Part shown: piece by piece, positions 50,892-58,582 of the stretch
Layout of the letters: each line of letters opens with the position of its first letter
Position numbering within the stretch: position 1 is the stretch's first letter
DNA from: Pseudomonadota bacterium
GTDB lineage: Bacteria > Pseudomonadota > Gammaproteobacteria > Burkholderiales > Thiobacillaceae
NCBI GenBank assembly: GCA_029558905.1
Contig: JAKQCX010000021.1
Span: 30,752 to 94,751 of the forward strand
Length of the DNA: 64,000 nucleotides
Direction of reading: 5' to 3'
Program-made: the position numbers and the translations under genes
Notes under the pieces: generated by a model
The model's input: only the letters and a program-made list of their open reading frames with translations
The model's database searches: none
Told to the model about the DNA's origin: nothing

Positions 50892-50906
50892 CGCCGCGAA
50901 CAGGCG
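50871..50906 (+). terminator. 15-bp hairpin enclosing the kdsB stop codon
   Basis: CGCCTGTTCGCGGCG (50871-50885) pairs perfectly with CGCCGCGAACAGGCG (50892-50906); the six-base loop GTATGA holds the TGA stop of kdsB. No long T run follows (GGTATGGTTTCAG), so termination may be partial. The stem covers the last codons of kdsB. Confidence 0.55.
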
Positions 50907-50953
50907 GGTATGGTTTCAGTTCATGCGAAAGCTGCCGTAAATGAAGTGCCTGC

Positions 50954-53170
50954 ATGGCATGGAGATTCCGCTTGTCCCCGGTGCGCGCCATTCGTGTCCG
51001 TCTGGTACTGCTGTTCGTCCTGCTCCTGGCCGGCCTGCTGGTCGTGACGCTGTATACGGTTCAGCAGGCCAACCAGGAGCAGGCGCGCGCGCAGGCGGCA
51101 CAGCGTTTCAGGCTGGCCGGGCAGATCATCGTCCAGGATCAGGCCCAGCGCCTGTCACGCCTGCGCCAGGCGGCCGAGGCCCTGGCGCGCGGCGCGGCTT
51201 TCCGGCGGGTGGTGGCAAGCGCCGACCAGGACGTCATGGAGGAACTGCTGGCGCGCGCGGCCACACATCCGCAGATCGATCTGGCCGTGCTGCTGTCCCT
51301 GGACGGGCGCCTGCTGGTCCGGGGGCGTATTCCGCACGCCCTCGGGCAGTCCTTCCCGGGCTTGCCCATGCCGCGGGTGACGCAGGACCCGGACCCGGCA
51401 TCGGCCTATGCGCGCATCGATGGGCAGGTCCATCAGCTGGTGCTGGTGCCGGTGATGGCACCACGGCCCGTGGCCTGGCTGGTACTGGGGAAGGTCCTGG
51501 ATGATGCCCTGGCGCTGGAGTACCGGGACAGGACGGGCACGGATGTGAGTTTCACGCACAGCGGCGAGGCGTGGTCCCTGCCGCTGGCCAGTTCCATGCC
51601 GTCCGCCCGGCGCCGGGAGCTGGCAGCCGGGCTGGCGCGCATGCCCGGCGCGCCGACCGGCATGCACGGCCTGCGGCTGGGAGACTCGGCCTATTGGTTC
51701 GAGGTGCACATGCTGGATGTCGCCGCGCGCCAGCAGGCCGCGGCCGTGCTGACCTTCGCCCGTGATGCGGCCATGGCGCCCTACGGCGGGCTGCGCGATC
51801 GTCTGCTGGTCCTTGCCGCCGTGGCGCTGCCGCTCGGCGTGCTGGCGGTCGGTCTGGTACCCGGGCGCATGGGCCCCTCCCTGCCGACCTTGCCAACGGA
51901 CCCCGAAGGGCCGGAGCGCGAGACCGGCCTGCTCGACCGCGATGCCCTGGTGCGACGGGTAGAGGCCGAACGTGCCGCGTTCGGCGCAAAGAGGGCAGTG
52001 ATGCTGGTGGCTGGCCTGACCCGGCTGAGCACCCTGCGCGTGCGCCTGGGTTGGGACACGGCGCATGCCCTGCTGCAGGTCGTCGCCCAGCGCATCCAGG
52101 GCCGGCGGGACTGGCAGGCGGCCAGCCTGGGGGGCGAGCGTTTTGCCTTCTACGCGCCCCTGGCGGAGGGCATGGATCGGGATGATTGGGAAGTGCGTGT
52201 ACGTGCCGTGCTGGAGGTGCCGGTGGAGTGGCAGGGTCTGCATTACGACCTGGGCCTGCGTCTGGGCAGCGCCGTGGCCCCTGACGACGGCGAACAGGCG
52301 GCGCTGCTTTTGTATCGCGCGGAACAGGCCATGCAGCGCGGCACGCATACCCTGGGGGAGCATGTGGTCTGGCAGGCGGCCTTCGAGACCGAGGCCCGCC
52401 ATTATCTGGCCTTGCAGCGCGACCTGCGCGAGGCCCTCGACGCGGGTCTTCTGGTGGCCACCTATCAGCCCCGCGCATGTCTGCGGGATGGCCGGATCCA
52501 GGCCTGCGCGCTGCGAGTGCTGTGGCGTCATCCCGTGCATGGGTGCATCCCGACGCACACGCTCTTCCAGCTTGCCGAGCAATCCACCCTGGTCGACCCC
52601 CTGGCGCGCTGGTGCATCGATACCGGAGCCGCTCAGGCCGCCGTCTGGCACGCGGCGGGCCGAGCCTGGGGCATGGCCGTGCCCCTGCCCGCCCGCAGCC
52701 TGGAAAATCACGTGGTGGTGGAATACATCGCCAACGCCCTGACCCGCCACGGTCTGGCAGCCCCGGCCCTCACCCTGGAAATCCGCGCGCATGCGCCGCC
52801 GCATGACGTGGCGACGGACCCGGGCGTGGTGTCCGCCGTGGCCGACCTGGGGGTGGAACTGTGTGTCGTCGGTTTTGGTACGGACCTTCCCGGCCTGGGC
52901 CAGCTTGCCCGCCTGCCGCTGCGGGCCCTGAGGATCGAGCGTGAGCATGTGTCACGTCTGCCGGCTTCGGCCCGGGATGCCGCCCTGGTCAGGGCCGGCA
53001 TCGCCCTGGCCCACAACCTGGGGTGGAGCGCCCTGGCGGATGGCGTGGACACCCCGGAGATCTGGCAATGCCTGGCGGCCTGGGGCTGCGACCAGGCCCA
53101 GGGTGACTACCTGTGTCCGCCGCTGGAAGGGGCCGCCCTGGATGCCTGGCTGGCGACGCGAGGGGCCTGA
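50954..53170 (+). CDS. CACHE sensor protein with degenerate GGDEF and EAL domains
   Basis: 738-residue inner-membrane protein. Helix one (about 15-37), a periplasmic double-CACHE-like sensor (about 40-265, with VAWLVLGKVLDDALALEYRD), helix two (about 280-300), a GGDEF-family domain whose loop reads LGGERF, and an EAL-family domain. In the latter the EALxR motif is CALRVLW, the DDFG pair is VGFG, and the KID lysine is replaced by Arg, so hydrolysis is unlikely. It probably senses a ligand and binds cyclic-di-GMP in the manner of LapD (inference). It lies six bases before the spermidine-synthase-like gene. Confidence 0.85.
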   Translation: MAWRFRLSPVRAIRVRLVLLFVLLLAGLLVVTLYTVQQANQEQARAQAAQRFRLAGQIIVQDQAQRLSRLRQAAEALARGAAFRRVVASADQDVMEELLARAATHPQIDLAVLLSLDGRLLVRGRIPHALGQSFPGLPMPRVTQDPDPASAYARIDGQVHQLVLVPVMAPRPVAWLVLGKVLDDALALEYRDRTGTDVSFTHSGEAWSLPLASSMPSARRRELAAGLARMPGAPTGMHGLRLGDSAYWFEVHMLDVAARQQAAAVLTFARDAAMAPYGGLRDRLLVLAAVALPLGVLAVGLVPGRMGPSLPTLPTDPEGPERETGLLDRDALVRRVEAERAAFGAKRAVMLVAGLTRLSTLRVRLGWDTAHALLQVVAQRIQGRRDWQAASLGGERFAFYAPLAEGMDRDDWEVRVRAVLEVPVEWQGLHYDLGLRLGSAVAPDDGEQAALLLYRAEQAMQRGTHTLGEHVVWQAAFETEARHYLALQRDLREALDAGLLVATYQPRACLRDGRIQACALRVLWRHPVHGCIPTHTLFQLAEQSTLVDPLARWCIDTGAAQAAVWHAAGRAWGMAVPLPARSLENHVVVEYIANALTRHGLAAPALTLEIRAHAPPHDVATDPGVVSAVADLGVELCVVGFGTDLPGLGQLARLPLRALRIEREHVSRLPASARDAALVRAGIALAHNLGWSALADGVDTPEIWQCLAAWGCDQAQGDYLCPPLEGAALDAWLATRGA

Positions 53171-53176
53171 GTCCGC

Positions 53177-53959
53177 ATGGGTTTCTTCAAGCGCCGCAGC
53201 GGCCAGGGGGTGGGCCACGCCCCGGTCGAGATCAGCGAAAGGCACGGCGTACGCAGCCTGCACCTGGGTGGACCGGCAGTGCAGAGCGCCATGCGCATCC
53301 GTGATCCCTGGTACCTGGAGCTGGAATACACCCGCGCCATGATGGCCTGCCTGCTGCTTCGTCCCGAACCCCGGGACATGGCCCTCATAGGGCTGGGAGG
53401 CGGCTCCCTGGCCAAATTCGTCCATCGTCACCTGCCCGATGCGCGGCTCACGGCCCTGGAGGTGAACCCGGAGGTGGTGGGGGCCGCGCGCGCCTTTTTC
53501 GCCCTGCCGCCCGATGATGAGCGCCTGACGGTGCGGCTGCAGGATGGCGCCGCCTATGTGCGGGAGCACCCGCAAAGTCAGGATGTGCTGCTCGTGGACG
53601 GCTACGATGCCCGGCGCATCGTCGAGGACCTGGCCAGTGTGGCCTTCTACACGGACTGCCTGGCCATGTTGCGTGCCGGTGGCCTGGCGGCGTTCAATCT
53701 GTGGGGCTCGGACAGGTCCTTCCCGGCCTATCTCGCGCGTCTGGGCCAGGCATTCGGCGATGCCCTGTTGCGCCTGCCCGCGGAACGCAAGGGCAATGTC
53801 ATCGTCTTCGCCTTCCGCCCCCCCCTGCCGGACATGTCCCTGACGGTGCTCAGCCAGCGCGCCCGGACCCTGGAGAGTGCCCTGGGCCTGGAAATGGAGG
53901 ACTTCCTGATGCGTCTGCGCAACTGGAACCCTACGAGCCGCAGCGGTTTCCTGCTCTGA
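53177..53959 (+). CDS. Spermidine synthase-like methyltransferase-fold protein
   Basis: 260 residues. The Rossmann core shows the nucleotide-site glycines in [18 protein letters not shown] near residue 70, [15 protein letters not shown] near residue 95 and [15 protein letters not shown] near residue 140. The catalytic Asp region of polyamine aminopropyltransferases (D-x-D/S) appears only as VDGYD. The N-terminal strand domain is short. It may be a spermidine synthase homologue of unknown substrate. The large decarboxylase at 58.6 kb is another possible polyamine gene. Confidence 0.8.
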   Translation: MGFFKRRSGQGVGHAPVEISERHGVRSLHLGGPAVQSAMRIRDPWYLELEYTRAMMACLLLRPEPRDMALIGLGGGSLAKFVHRHLPDARLTALEVNPEVVGAARAFFALPPDDERLTVRLQDGAAYVREHPQSQDVLLVDGYDARRIVEDLASVAFYTDCLAMLRAGGLAAFNLWGSDRSFPAYLARLGQAFGDALLRLPAERKGNVIVFAFRPPLPDMSLTVLSQRARTLESALGLEMEDFLMRLRNWNPTSRSGFLL

Positions 53960-54041
53960 TCCGGCCGGGGTGGGAGCGGCTTTCAATCTGGGTGCGAGGA
54001 TGGGAAAATCCTTGCCGGTTGAGCATTTATTCGAGGCGGCC

Positions 54042-54593
54042 ATGATCGATCGAGACGGTTACCGGCCGAATGTGGGCATCGTCCTGTGCAACGCGCGCAA
54101 CCAGGTCTTCTGGGGCAAGCGCGTGCGTCAGGACGCCTGGCAGTTTCCCCAGGGCGGCATCAAGCATGGCGAGTCGCCCGAGGAAGCCATGTACCGGGAA
54201 CTGATGGAAGAAGTGGGGCTGGCCCGGGCGCATGTGCGTGTCCTGGGGCGCACGCGCAACTGGCTGCGCTATAACGTGCCAGAACACTGGGTGCGGCGTC
54301 AGTGGCGCAGTCATTACCGGGGCCAGAAGCAGATCTGGTTCCTGCTGCGCCTGGTGGGCCGGGACTGCGACGTGAGCCTGCGTGCCAGCGTGCATCCCGA
54401 GTTCGATGCCTGGCGCTGGAGTGATTATTGGGAACCCGCGGAGCAGGTGGTGGAATTCAAGCGCGAGGTCTATCGTCTGGCCTTGAGCGAGCTGGAACGC
54501 TTCCTGCTGCTGAACCACGAGCCCGCCGAGCATGGCCGTGGCCGCCACCCCTATCAGCTGGTGGCGCGCATGCAGGGCTCCCGCCAGAGTTGA
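54042..54593 (+). CDS. rppH: RNA pyrophosphohydrolase
   Basis: Nudix enzyme that removes pyrophosphate from mRNA 5' ends and so starts decay. The start at 54042 ([15 protein letters not shown]) matches the family opening; 183 residues. The Nudix box G-x5-E-x7-REL-x-EEVGL is complete ([20 protein letters not shown]). [16 protein letters not shown] precedes it. proS often neighbours rppH in relatives but is absent here. Confidence 0.96.
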   Translation: MIDRDGYRPNVGIVLCNARNQVFWGKRVRQDAWQFPQGGIKHGESPEEAMYRELMEEVGLARAHVRVLGRTRNWLRYNVPEHWVRRQWRSHYRGQKQIWFLLRLVGRDCDVSLRASVHPEFDAWRWSDYWEPAEQVVEFKREVYRLALSELERFLLLNHEPAEHGRGRHPYQLVARMQGSRQS

Positions 54594-54615
54594 TGCAAGC
54601 CACTGTCGACTAGCC

Positions 54616-55209
54616 ATGAACCGAACCTACAGCGTCATTCCCAGCGCCCCCATGCAGAAGGGGACCTCGTTCCACAAGCCGCGGCAGGCCCTGCCAGAGC
54701 GGGTCAGCCTGGACGACCCCATGGCCAGCGTCATGACGGACTTCAAGGTGGTGACCGCCTACACCATCTTCCCGTTGGAGACCATCGAGGCGGCGCGCGA
54801 GAAGATGATCCACCGGGGTGTGCGCATGCTGCTGGTGGTCGATGACATGAACCACATCCTCGGCCTGATTACCGCCACCGATCTGACGGGAGAGAAGCCC
54901 ATGCAGGTGGTGCAGACCCAGGGCATCCGTCATTCCGATGTGTTGGTCAAGGACATCATGACACCGCGTGAGCGCCTGGAGGTACTGGACATCGAGGACC
55001 TGCAGATGGCCTGCGTGGGCGATGTGGTGGCCACCCTCAAGGCCCACGGCCGACAGCATGCCCTGGTGGTGGAACGCACCCTGGATCAGGCCCAGTGTCT
55101 GCGCGGCATGTTTTCTGTGTCCCAGATCAACCGGCAGCTCAACACCCTGCTGGAGGTGGAGGGTGTGGCCAGCACCTTCGCCGAACTGGGCGCGCACCTG
55201 GGCAGCTGA
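54616..55209 (+). CDS. CBS domain protein
   Basis: 197-residue soluble protein with two CBS motifs (about residues 30-95 and 105-185). The first holds YTIFPLETIEAAREKMIHRGVRMLLVVDD (long segment abbreviated) and LITATDLTGEKP; the second DIMTPRERLEVLDIEDL and LVVERTLDQAQ. CBS pairs bind adenine nucleotides. No effector domain is fused, so it may regulate a partner. It starts 22 bases after rppH and is followed by two uncharacterised genes in the same direction. Confidence 0.88.
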   Translation: MNRTYSVIPSAPMQKGTSFHKPRQALPERVSLDDPMASVMTDFKVVTAYTIFPLETIEAAREKMIHRGVRMLLVVDDMNHILGLITATDLTGEKPMQVVQTQGIRHSDVLVKDIMTPRERLEVLDIEDLQMACVGDVVATLKAHGRQHALVVERTLDQAQCLRGMFSVSQINRQLNTLLEVEGVASTFAELGAHLGS

Positions 55210-55233
55210 ACCCGGGACCGAGCCGGCCACGAC

Positions 55234-55605
55234 ATGGACCTGGTGCCCCGCGCCCCTCACGCGTCGGTGGCATCCTCCACCTGGGACCGGGCGGAACCCC
55301 TGTGGAAGGTGGTACCCAAGCGGGACGGGGCGGGGCGGGCCTACGCGGATTTCATGATGCTGGCCCCGGGCCTGAAGGGCCGTTCGCGGAGTGAGATGGA
55401 CGCCGTTCAGCGGGTCATTCGCGGAGTGCTGGCACGTTTTGGCGATGCCGTGGTCTTCGCCGATTTCAACCTGTCCATCCGGGTGTTATGGGTCACCCTG
55501 CAACACCGTCCGGGCCTCATGTTCCGGGTGGTGGCCGCGCTGCGGGTACATGTGCCCGCACTCAAACTGGTGGCCTACCACCCCCATCAGGGAGCGTGTA
55601 CGTGA
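55234..55605 (+). CDS. Conserved hypothetical protein
   Basis: 123 residues, soluble. Recognisable segments are PLWKVVPKRDGAGRAYADFMMLAPGL near residue 22 (two parts), VIRGVLARFGDAVVFADFNLSIRVLWVTL and the HRPGLMFRVVAALRVHVPALKLV end. The alternating strands suggest a small alpha/beta fold. I recall similar proteins in betaproteobacteria without a known role. Its last four bases overlap the next gene (GTGA), so the two are coupled. Confidence 0.75.
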   Translation: MDLVPRAPHASVASSTWDRAEPLWKVVPKRDGAGRAYADFMMLAPGLKGRSRSEMDAVQRVIRGVLARFGDAVVFADFNLSIRVLWVTLQHRPGLMFRVVAALRVHVPALKLVAYHPHQGACT

Positions 55606-56387
55606 GCAAGAGATTGTTTGTCTGTCTGGTGACCGGCTTGCTGGCGGGTCAGGTGTGGGCGCAGCAGAACACGGCCTGGCCGCCGGCCTCGGCGGCCTTC
55701 GTGCCCTGGTGGGGGTTGCCCTTGCCCATGCCGGCGCAGCCCCAGCCCCAGTTTCCCCCCGGCGCCATCCCTTTCCCCCTGCCTTTCTGGATGTGGCCCG
55801 TGCCGCAGCAGGTTCCGGCGGTCAAGGCCCCGGCCGCGGCGGATACCGCCGTGAGCACCGGCCCCGGGACGGACGCGCAGCGGCCTGCCGCCAAGGTACC
55901 CGCCGCCGGGGCCCCGGTGCCGGAGGTCGCGGACGCCTCCTCCACACCTGCGCCTCCCGCGGCACCCGACGAATCCACCAATGCGGCAGAGATGGGAGAT
56001 GCGGCGGCTGCACGGACGGCGGATCCCGCCACCGGGCCGACGCCCCAGCCGCCCGCCGACACCGCGTCTGCGTCCGGGATGGACCTGCAGGAGGGTGGAT
56101 CAGCGCAAACCCCCATGCCGCCGGCGGTATCGCCCCAGGCGGCCGCGCCCATGTCGGCTGCAGTTGCCGCCAGCCCGGTGTCGGACCAGGCCGCCGGCGC
56201 GGCTACGCAACCGGCCGCCGGCGCGCGCGCGACACCGACCAGGCCGGCGGCCAAGTCCGCAGGCAAGTCCAAGGCCAAGCCCAGCGCGCGCAAACCCGCC
56301 CAGGCAGGCAAGGCCCCCGCCGCCAGGTCTGCTGGCAAGGCACGCAGGCTGTGCTGGAAGGATGGCCGTCTGGATATTTGTGAATAG
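55602..56387 (+). CDS. Secreted Ala/Pro-rich low-complexity protein
   Basis: 261 residues from a GTG start at 55602 with GGGAG upstream. A signal peptide ends near VWAQQ (residue 22). Then follows a Trp/Pro-rich section (PPASAAFVPWWGLPLPMP, FPLPFWMWPVPQQ), a long Ala/Pro section with little order (about residues 70-215), a Lys/Ala-rich stretch (about 216-250) and a conserved-looking tail RRLCWKDGRLDICE. The Lys/Ala region resembles histone-like linkers. A periplasmic spacer or surface role is possible. Function unknown. Confidence 0.7.
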   Translation: MSKRLFVCLVTGLLAGQVWAQQNTAWPPASAAFVPWWGLPLPMPAQPQPQFPPGAIPFPLPFWMWPVPQQVPAVKAPAAADTAVSTGPGTDAQRPAAKVPAAGAPVPEVADASSTPAPPAAPDESTNAAEMGDAAAARTADPATGPTPQPPADTASASGMDLQEGGSAQTPMPPAVSPQAAAPMSAAVAASPVSDQAAGAATQPAAGARATPTRPAAKSAGKSKAKPSARKPAQAGKAPAARSAGKARRLCWKDGRLDICE

Positions 56388-56391
56388 GCGG

Positions 56392-56411
56392 GCCTACCCG
56401 ACCGGGTAGGC
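56392..56411 (+). terminator. Hairpin after the secreted-protein gene
   Basis: GCCTACCC-GACC-GGGTAGGC, an eight-base perfect stem five bases beyond the stop codon. No T run, so a weak or factor-dependent terminator. A second small hairpin CGGGC-N7-GCCCG lies at 56457-56473 before apbC. Confidence 0.5.
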
Positions 56412-56539
56412 TGCGCAACGTGAATAGCCCAGTAAAATAATCAACTTATCGTGCGTCGGGCTTGAAATGCCCGGATACGCCTTCAACTGACCAGCGTTTG
56501 GCCTGCCTGGCCCGATTTTCCATTCAACCGAGGTAAACC

Positions 56540-57622
56540 ATGTCCGTATCCGAGCAACAGGTGCAAGGCGCCCTGAAAGAACTCATTGACCCCAATACCC
56601 AGAAGGACTTCATCGCCACCAAGTCCGTGAGGAACATCAAGGTGGGTGGCGACGGGGTGAGTCTGGACGTGGTTCTGCCCTATCCCGCGCAGACCGTCAT
56701 CGCCGAGATCAAGGCCATGGTGGAAGACAGGATCAAGGCCGCCACCGGCGCCACGGCCACCGCCAACGTCACCTGGAAGGTGGTGGCCCATGGCGTGCAG
56801 AAGGGGGTGAAGCTGATCCCGGGTGTGAAGAACATCATCGCCGTATCCTCCGGCAAGGGTGGGGTGGGCAAGTCCACCACCGCCGTCAACCTGGCCCTGG
56901 CCCTGGCTGCCGAAGGCGCCCGCGTGGGCATGCTCGATGCCGACATCTACGGCCCCTCCCAGCCCACCATGCTGGGCATCACCGGCCGGCCCGAGTCCAC
57001 GGACGGCCAGAGCCTGGAGCCCATGTATGGACACGGCCTGCAGGCCATGTCCATCGGCTTCCTCATCGACGTGGAGACCCCCATGGTGTGGCGCGGCCCC
57101 ATGGTCACCCAGGCCCTGGAGCAGTTGCTCAACCAGACCAGTTGGAAGGAACTTGACTATCTGGTGGTGGACCTGCCCCCGGGTACCGGCGACATCCAGC
57201 TCACCCTGGCCCAGCGTGTGCCCGTCACCGGCGCGGTCATCGTCACCACTCCCCAGGACATCGCCCTCATCGATGCGCGCAAGGGGCTGAAGATGTTCGA
57301 AAAGGTGGGGGTGCCCATCCTGGGCGTGGTGGAAAACATGAGCCTGCACATCTGCTCCAACTGCGGCCATGAAGAGCGCATCTTCGGCGAGGGCGGCGGC
57401 GAACGCATGTGCAAGGACTATGGCGTGGAGTTTCTGGGTGGGCTGCCGCTGGACATCCGCATCCGCGAGGAGGCCGACAGCGGCAACCCCACCGTGGTGG
57501 CGGCACCGGATTCCCGCATCGCGCAGATCTATCGCCAGATCGCCCGGCGCGTGGCGGTGAAGGTGGGTGACCTGGCCGTGGATCACAGTTCCAAGTTCCC
57601 CAGCATCGTCATTCAGAACTGA
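56540..57622 (+). CDS. apbC: Iron-sulfur cluster carrier protein, Mrp/NBP35 family
   Basis: P-loop ATPase that carries and delivers 4Fe-4S clusters. 360 residues. An N-terminal MIP18-type domain (about residues 1-85) precedes the ATPase domain. The deviant Walker A is [15 protein letters not shown] near residue 103, followed by [26 protein letters not shown] and the cluster-binding CxxC in [10 protein letters not shown] near residue 272. A GAGGT site precedes the ATG. apbC next to dcd is common in betaproteobacteria. Confidence 0.96.
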   Translation: MSVSEQQVQGALKELIDPNTQKDFIATKSVRNIKVGGDGVSLDVVLPYPAQTVIAEIKAMVEDRIKAATGATATANVTWKVVAHGVQKGVKLIPGVKNIIAVSSGKGGVGKSTTAVNLALALAAEGARVGMLDADIYGPSQPTMLGITGRPESTDGQSLEPMYGHGLQAMSIGFLIDVETPMVWRGPMVTQALEQLLNQTSWKELDYLVVDLPPGTGDIQLTLAQRVPVTGAVIVTTPQDIALIDARKGLKMFEKVGVPILGVVENMSLHICSNCGHEERIFGEGGGERMCKDYGVEFLGGLPLDIRIREEADSGNPTVVAAPDSRIAQIYRQIARRVAVKVGDLAVDHSSKFPSIVIQN

Positions 57623-57693
57623 GCTGCGCCGCCCATCACTGGAAAGAGATGTCCGGAACGGGAAAAGGCGGACGCCTTGATGTATCGTGCGCT

Positions 57694-57721
57694 TCCCGTT
57701 CCACCATTCCCGGTTCCCGAG
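57694..57721 (+). repeat. TTCCCG-rich tract before dcd
   Basis: Repeated TTCCC units (TTCCCGTTCC, then ATTCCCGGTTCCCG) lie directly before the dcd ATG, where a ribosome site would be expected. A very similar tract (58556-58581, CCCGTTTCCCGTTTCCCGG and on) sits before the decarboxylase ATG. The role is unknown; both starts lack a normal Shine-Dalgarno sequence. Confidence 0.6.
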
Positions 57722-57723
57722 GT

Positions 57724-58290
57724 ATGAGCATCAAATCCGACAGGTGGATCCGCCGCATGGCGGCGGAACACACCATGATCGAGCCCTTCGAGGCGGGGCA
57801 GGTCAAGCAGGCCGACGGCCGCAGGATCGTGTCCTACGGCACCTCCAGCTACGGTTACGACGTGCGCTGCGCCAATGAATTCAAGGTGTTCACCAATCTC
57901 AACCACACCCTGGTGGACCCCAAGCACTTCGACCCCGCCAGCTTCGTCGAGGTGAAGGGCGATTCCTGCATCATCCCGCCCAACTCCTTCGCCCTGGCGC
58001 GCACGGTGGAATATTTCCGCATTCCCCGCGATGTCCTGGTGGTGTGCCTGGGCAAGAGCACGTACGCGCGCTGCGGCATCATCGTCAACGTCACCCCCCT
58101 GGAGCCCGAGTGGGAAGGCCACGTGACCCTGGAGTTCTCCAACACCACCCCCCTGCCGGCCCGCATCTATGCCAACGAGGGCGTGGCCCAGATGCTGTTC
58201 TTCCAGAGCGACGAGGTGTGCGAGACCTCCTACAGGGATCGGGGCGGCAAGTACCAGGGTCAGACCGGCGTGACCCTGCCGAAGATCTAG
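57724..58290 (+). CDS. dcd: dCTP deaminase
   Basis: Deaminates dCTP to dUTP, which supplies the precursor for thymidylate synthase. 188 residues from 57724 ([13 protein letters not shown]). [17 protein letters not shown] near residue 38, [23 protein letters not shown] near residue 109 (Arg and Glu of the active site, quoted in part) and the C-terminal [13 protein letters not shown] are all typical. With thyA and folA 3-4 kb downstream it completes the dTMP route. Confidence 0.97.
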   Translation: MSIKSDRWIRRMAAEHTMIEPFEAGQVKQADGRRIVSYGTSSYGYDVRCANEFKVFTNLNHTLVDPKHFDPASFVEVKGDSCIIPPNSFALARTVEYFRIPRDVLVVCLGKSTYARCGIIVNVTPLEPEWEGHVTLEFSNTTPLPARIYANEGVAQMLFFQSDEVCETSYRDRGGKYQGQTGVTLPKI

Positions 58291-58299
58291 GGGACACCG

Positions 58300-58437
58300 A
58301 CACAGGATTTCTCCCGCCGGTCGAGATGACAGGGGTGCGACGGGCCTGAGGCCGTCTTGCCATTTCGAACGCCGGCAGCCTGCCATGCCCTGCGCCGGGG
58401 CCTGTCATTCCGAACGCAGTGAGGAATCTTCCGGGAC
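58300..58437. repeat. Cluster of three related short repeats, one inverted
   Basis: CCTGTCATTCCGAACGCAGT with the continuation GAGGAATCTT stands at 58401-58430 (+). A diverged inverted copy (CCTGTCAT, then CTCGACC and GAGAAATC) is read on the minus strand from 58332 to 58303. A third partial copy (CCATTTCGAACGC) lies at 58360-58372 (+). Hand alignment gives 21 of 28 matches between the first two. The unit resembles a dispersed intergenic repeat I recall from many unrelated genomes. The copies could pair into a large stem. The rest of 58291-58582 shows no gene. Confidence 0.6.
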
Positions 58438-58582
58438 ATCACCCCTGCATCGGCGTGTCTCCGCGTGCCTTCCCGGGCAGGGCAATGCGTGGGGGCCGTG
58501 AACCGGGCACCGGGGGGCGGGTGGAAAAGTAGAAATGGGGCTATTCTTCGCGCCTCCCGTTTCCCGTTTCCCGGTTCCCGCC

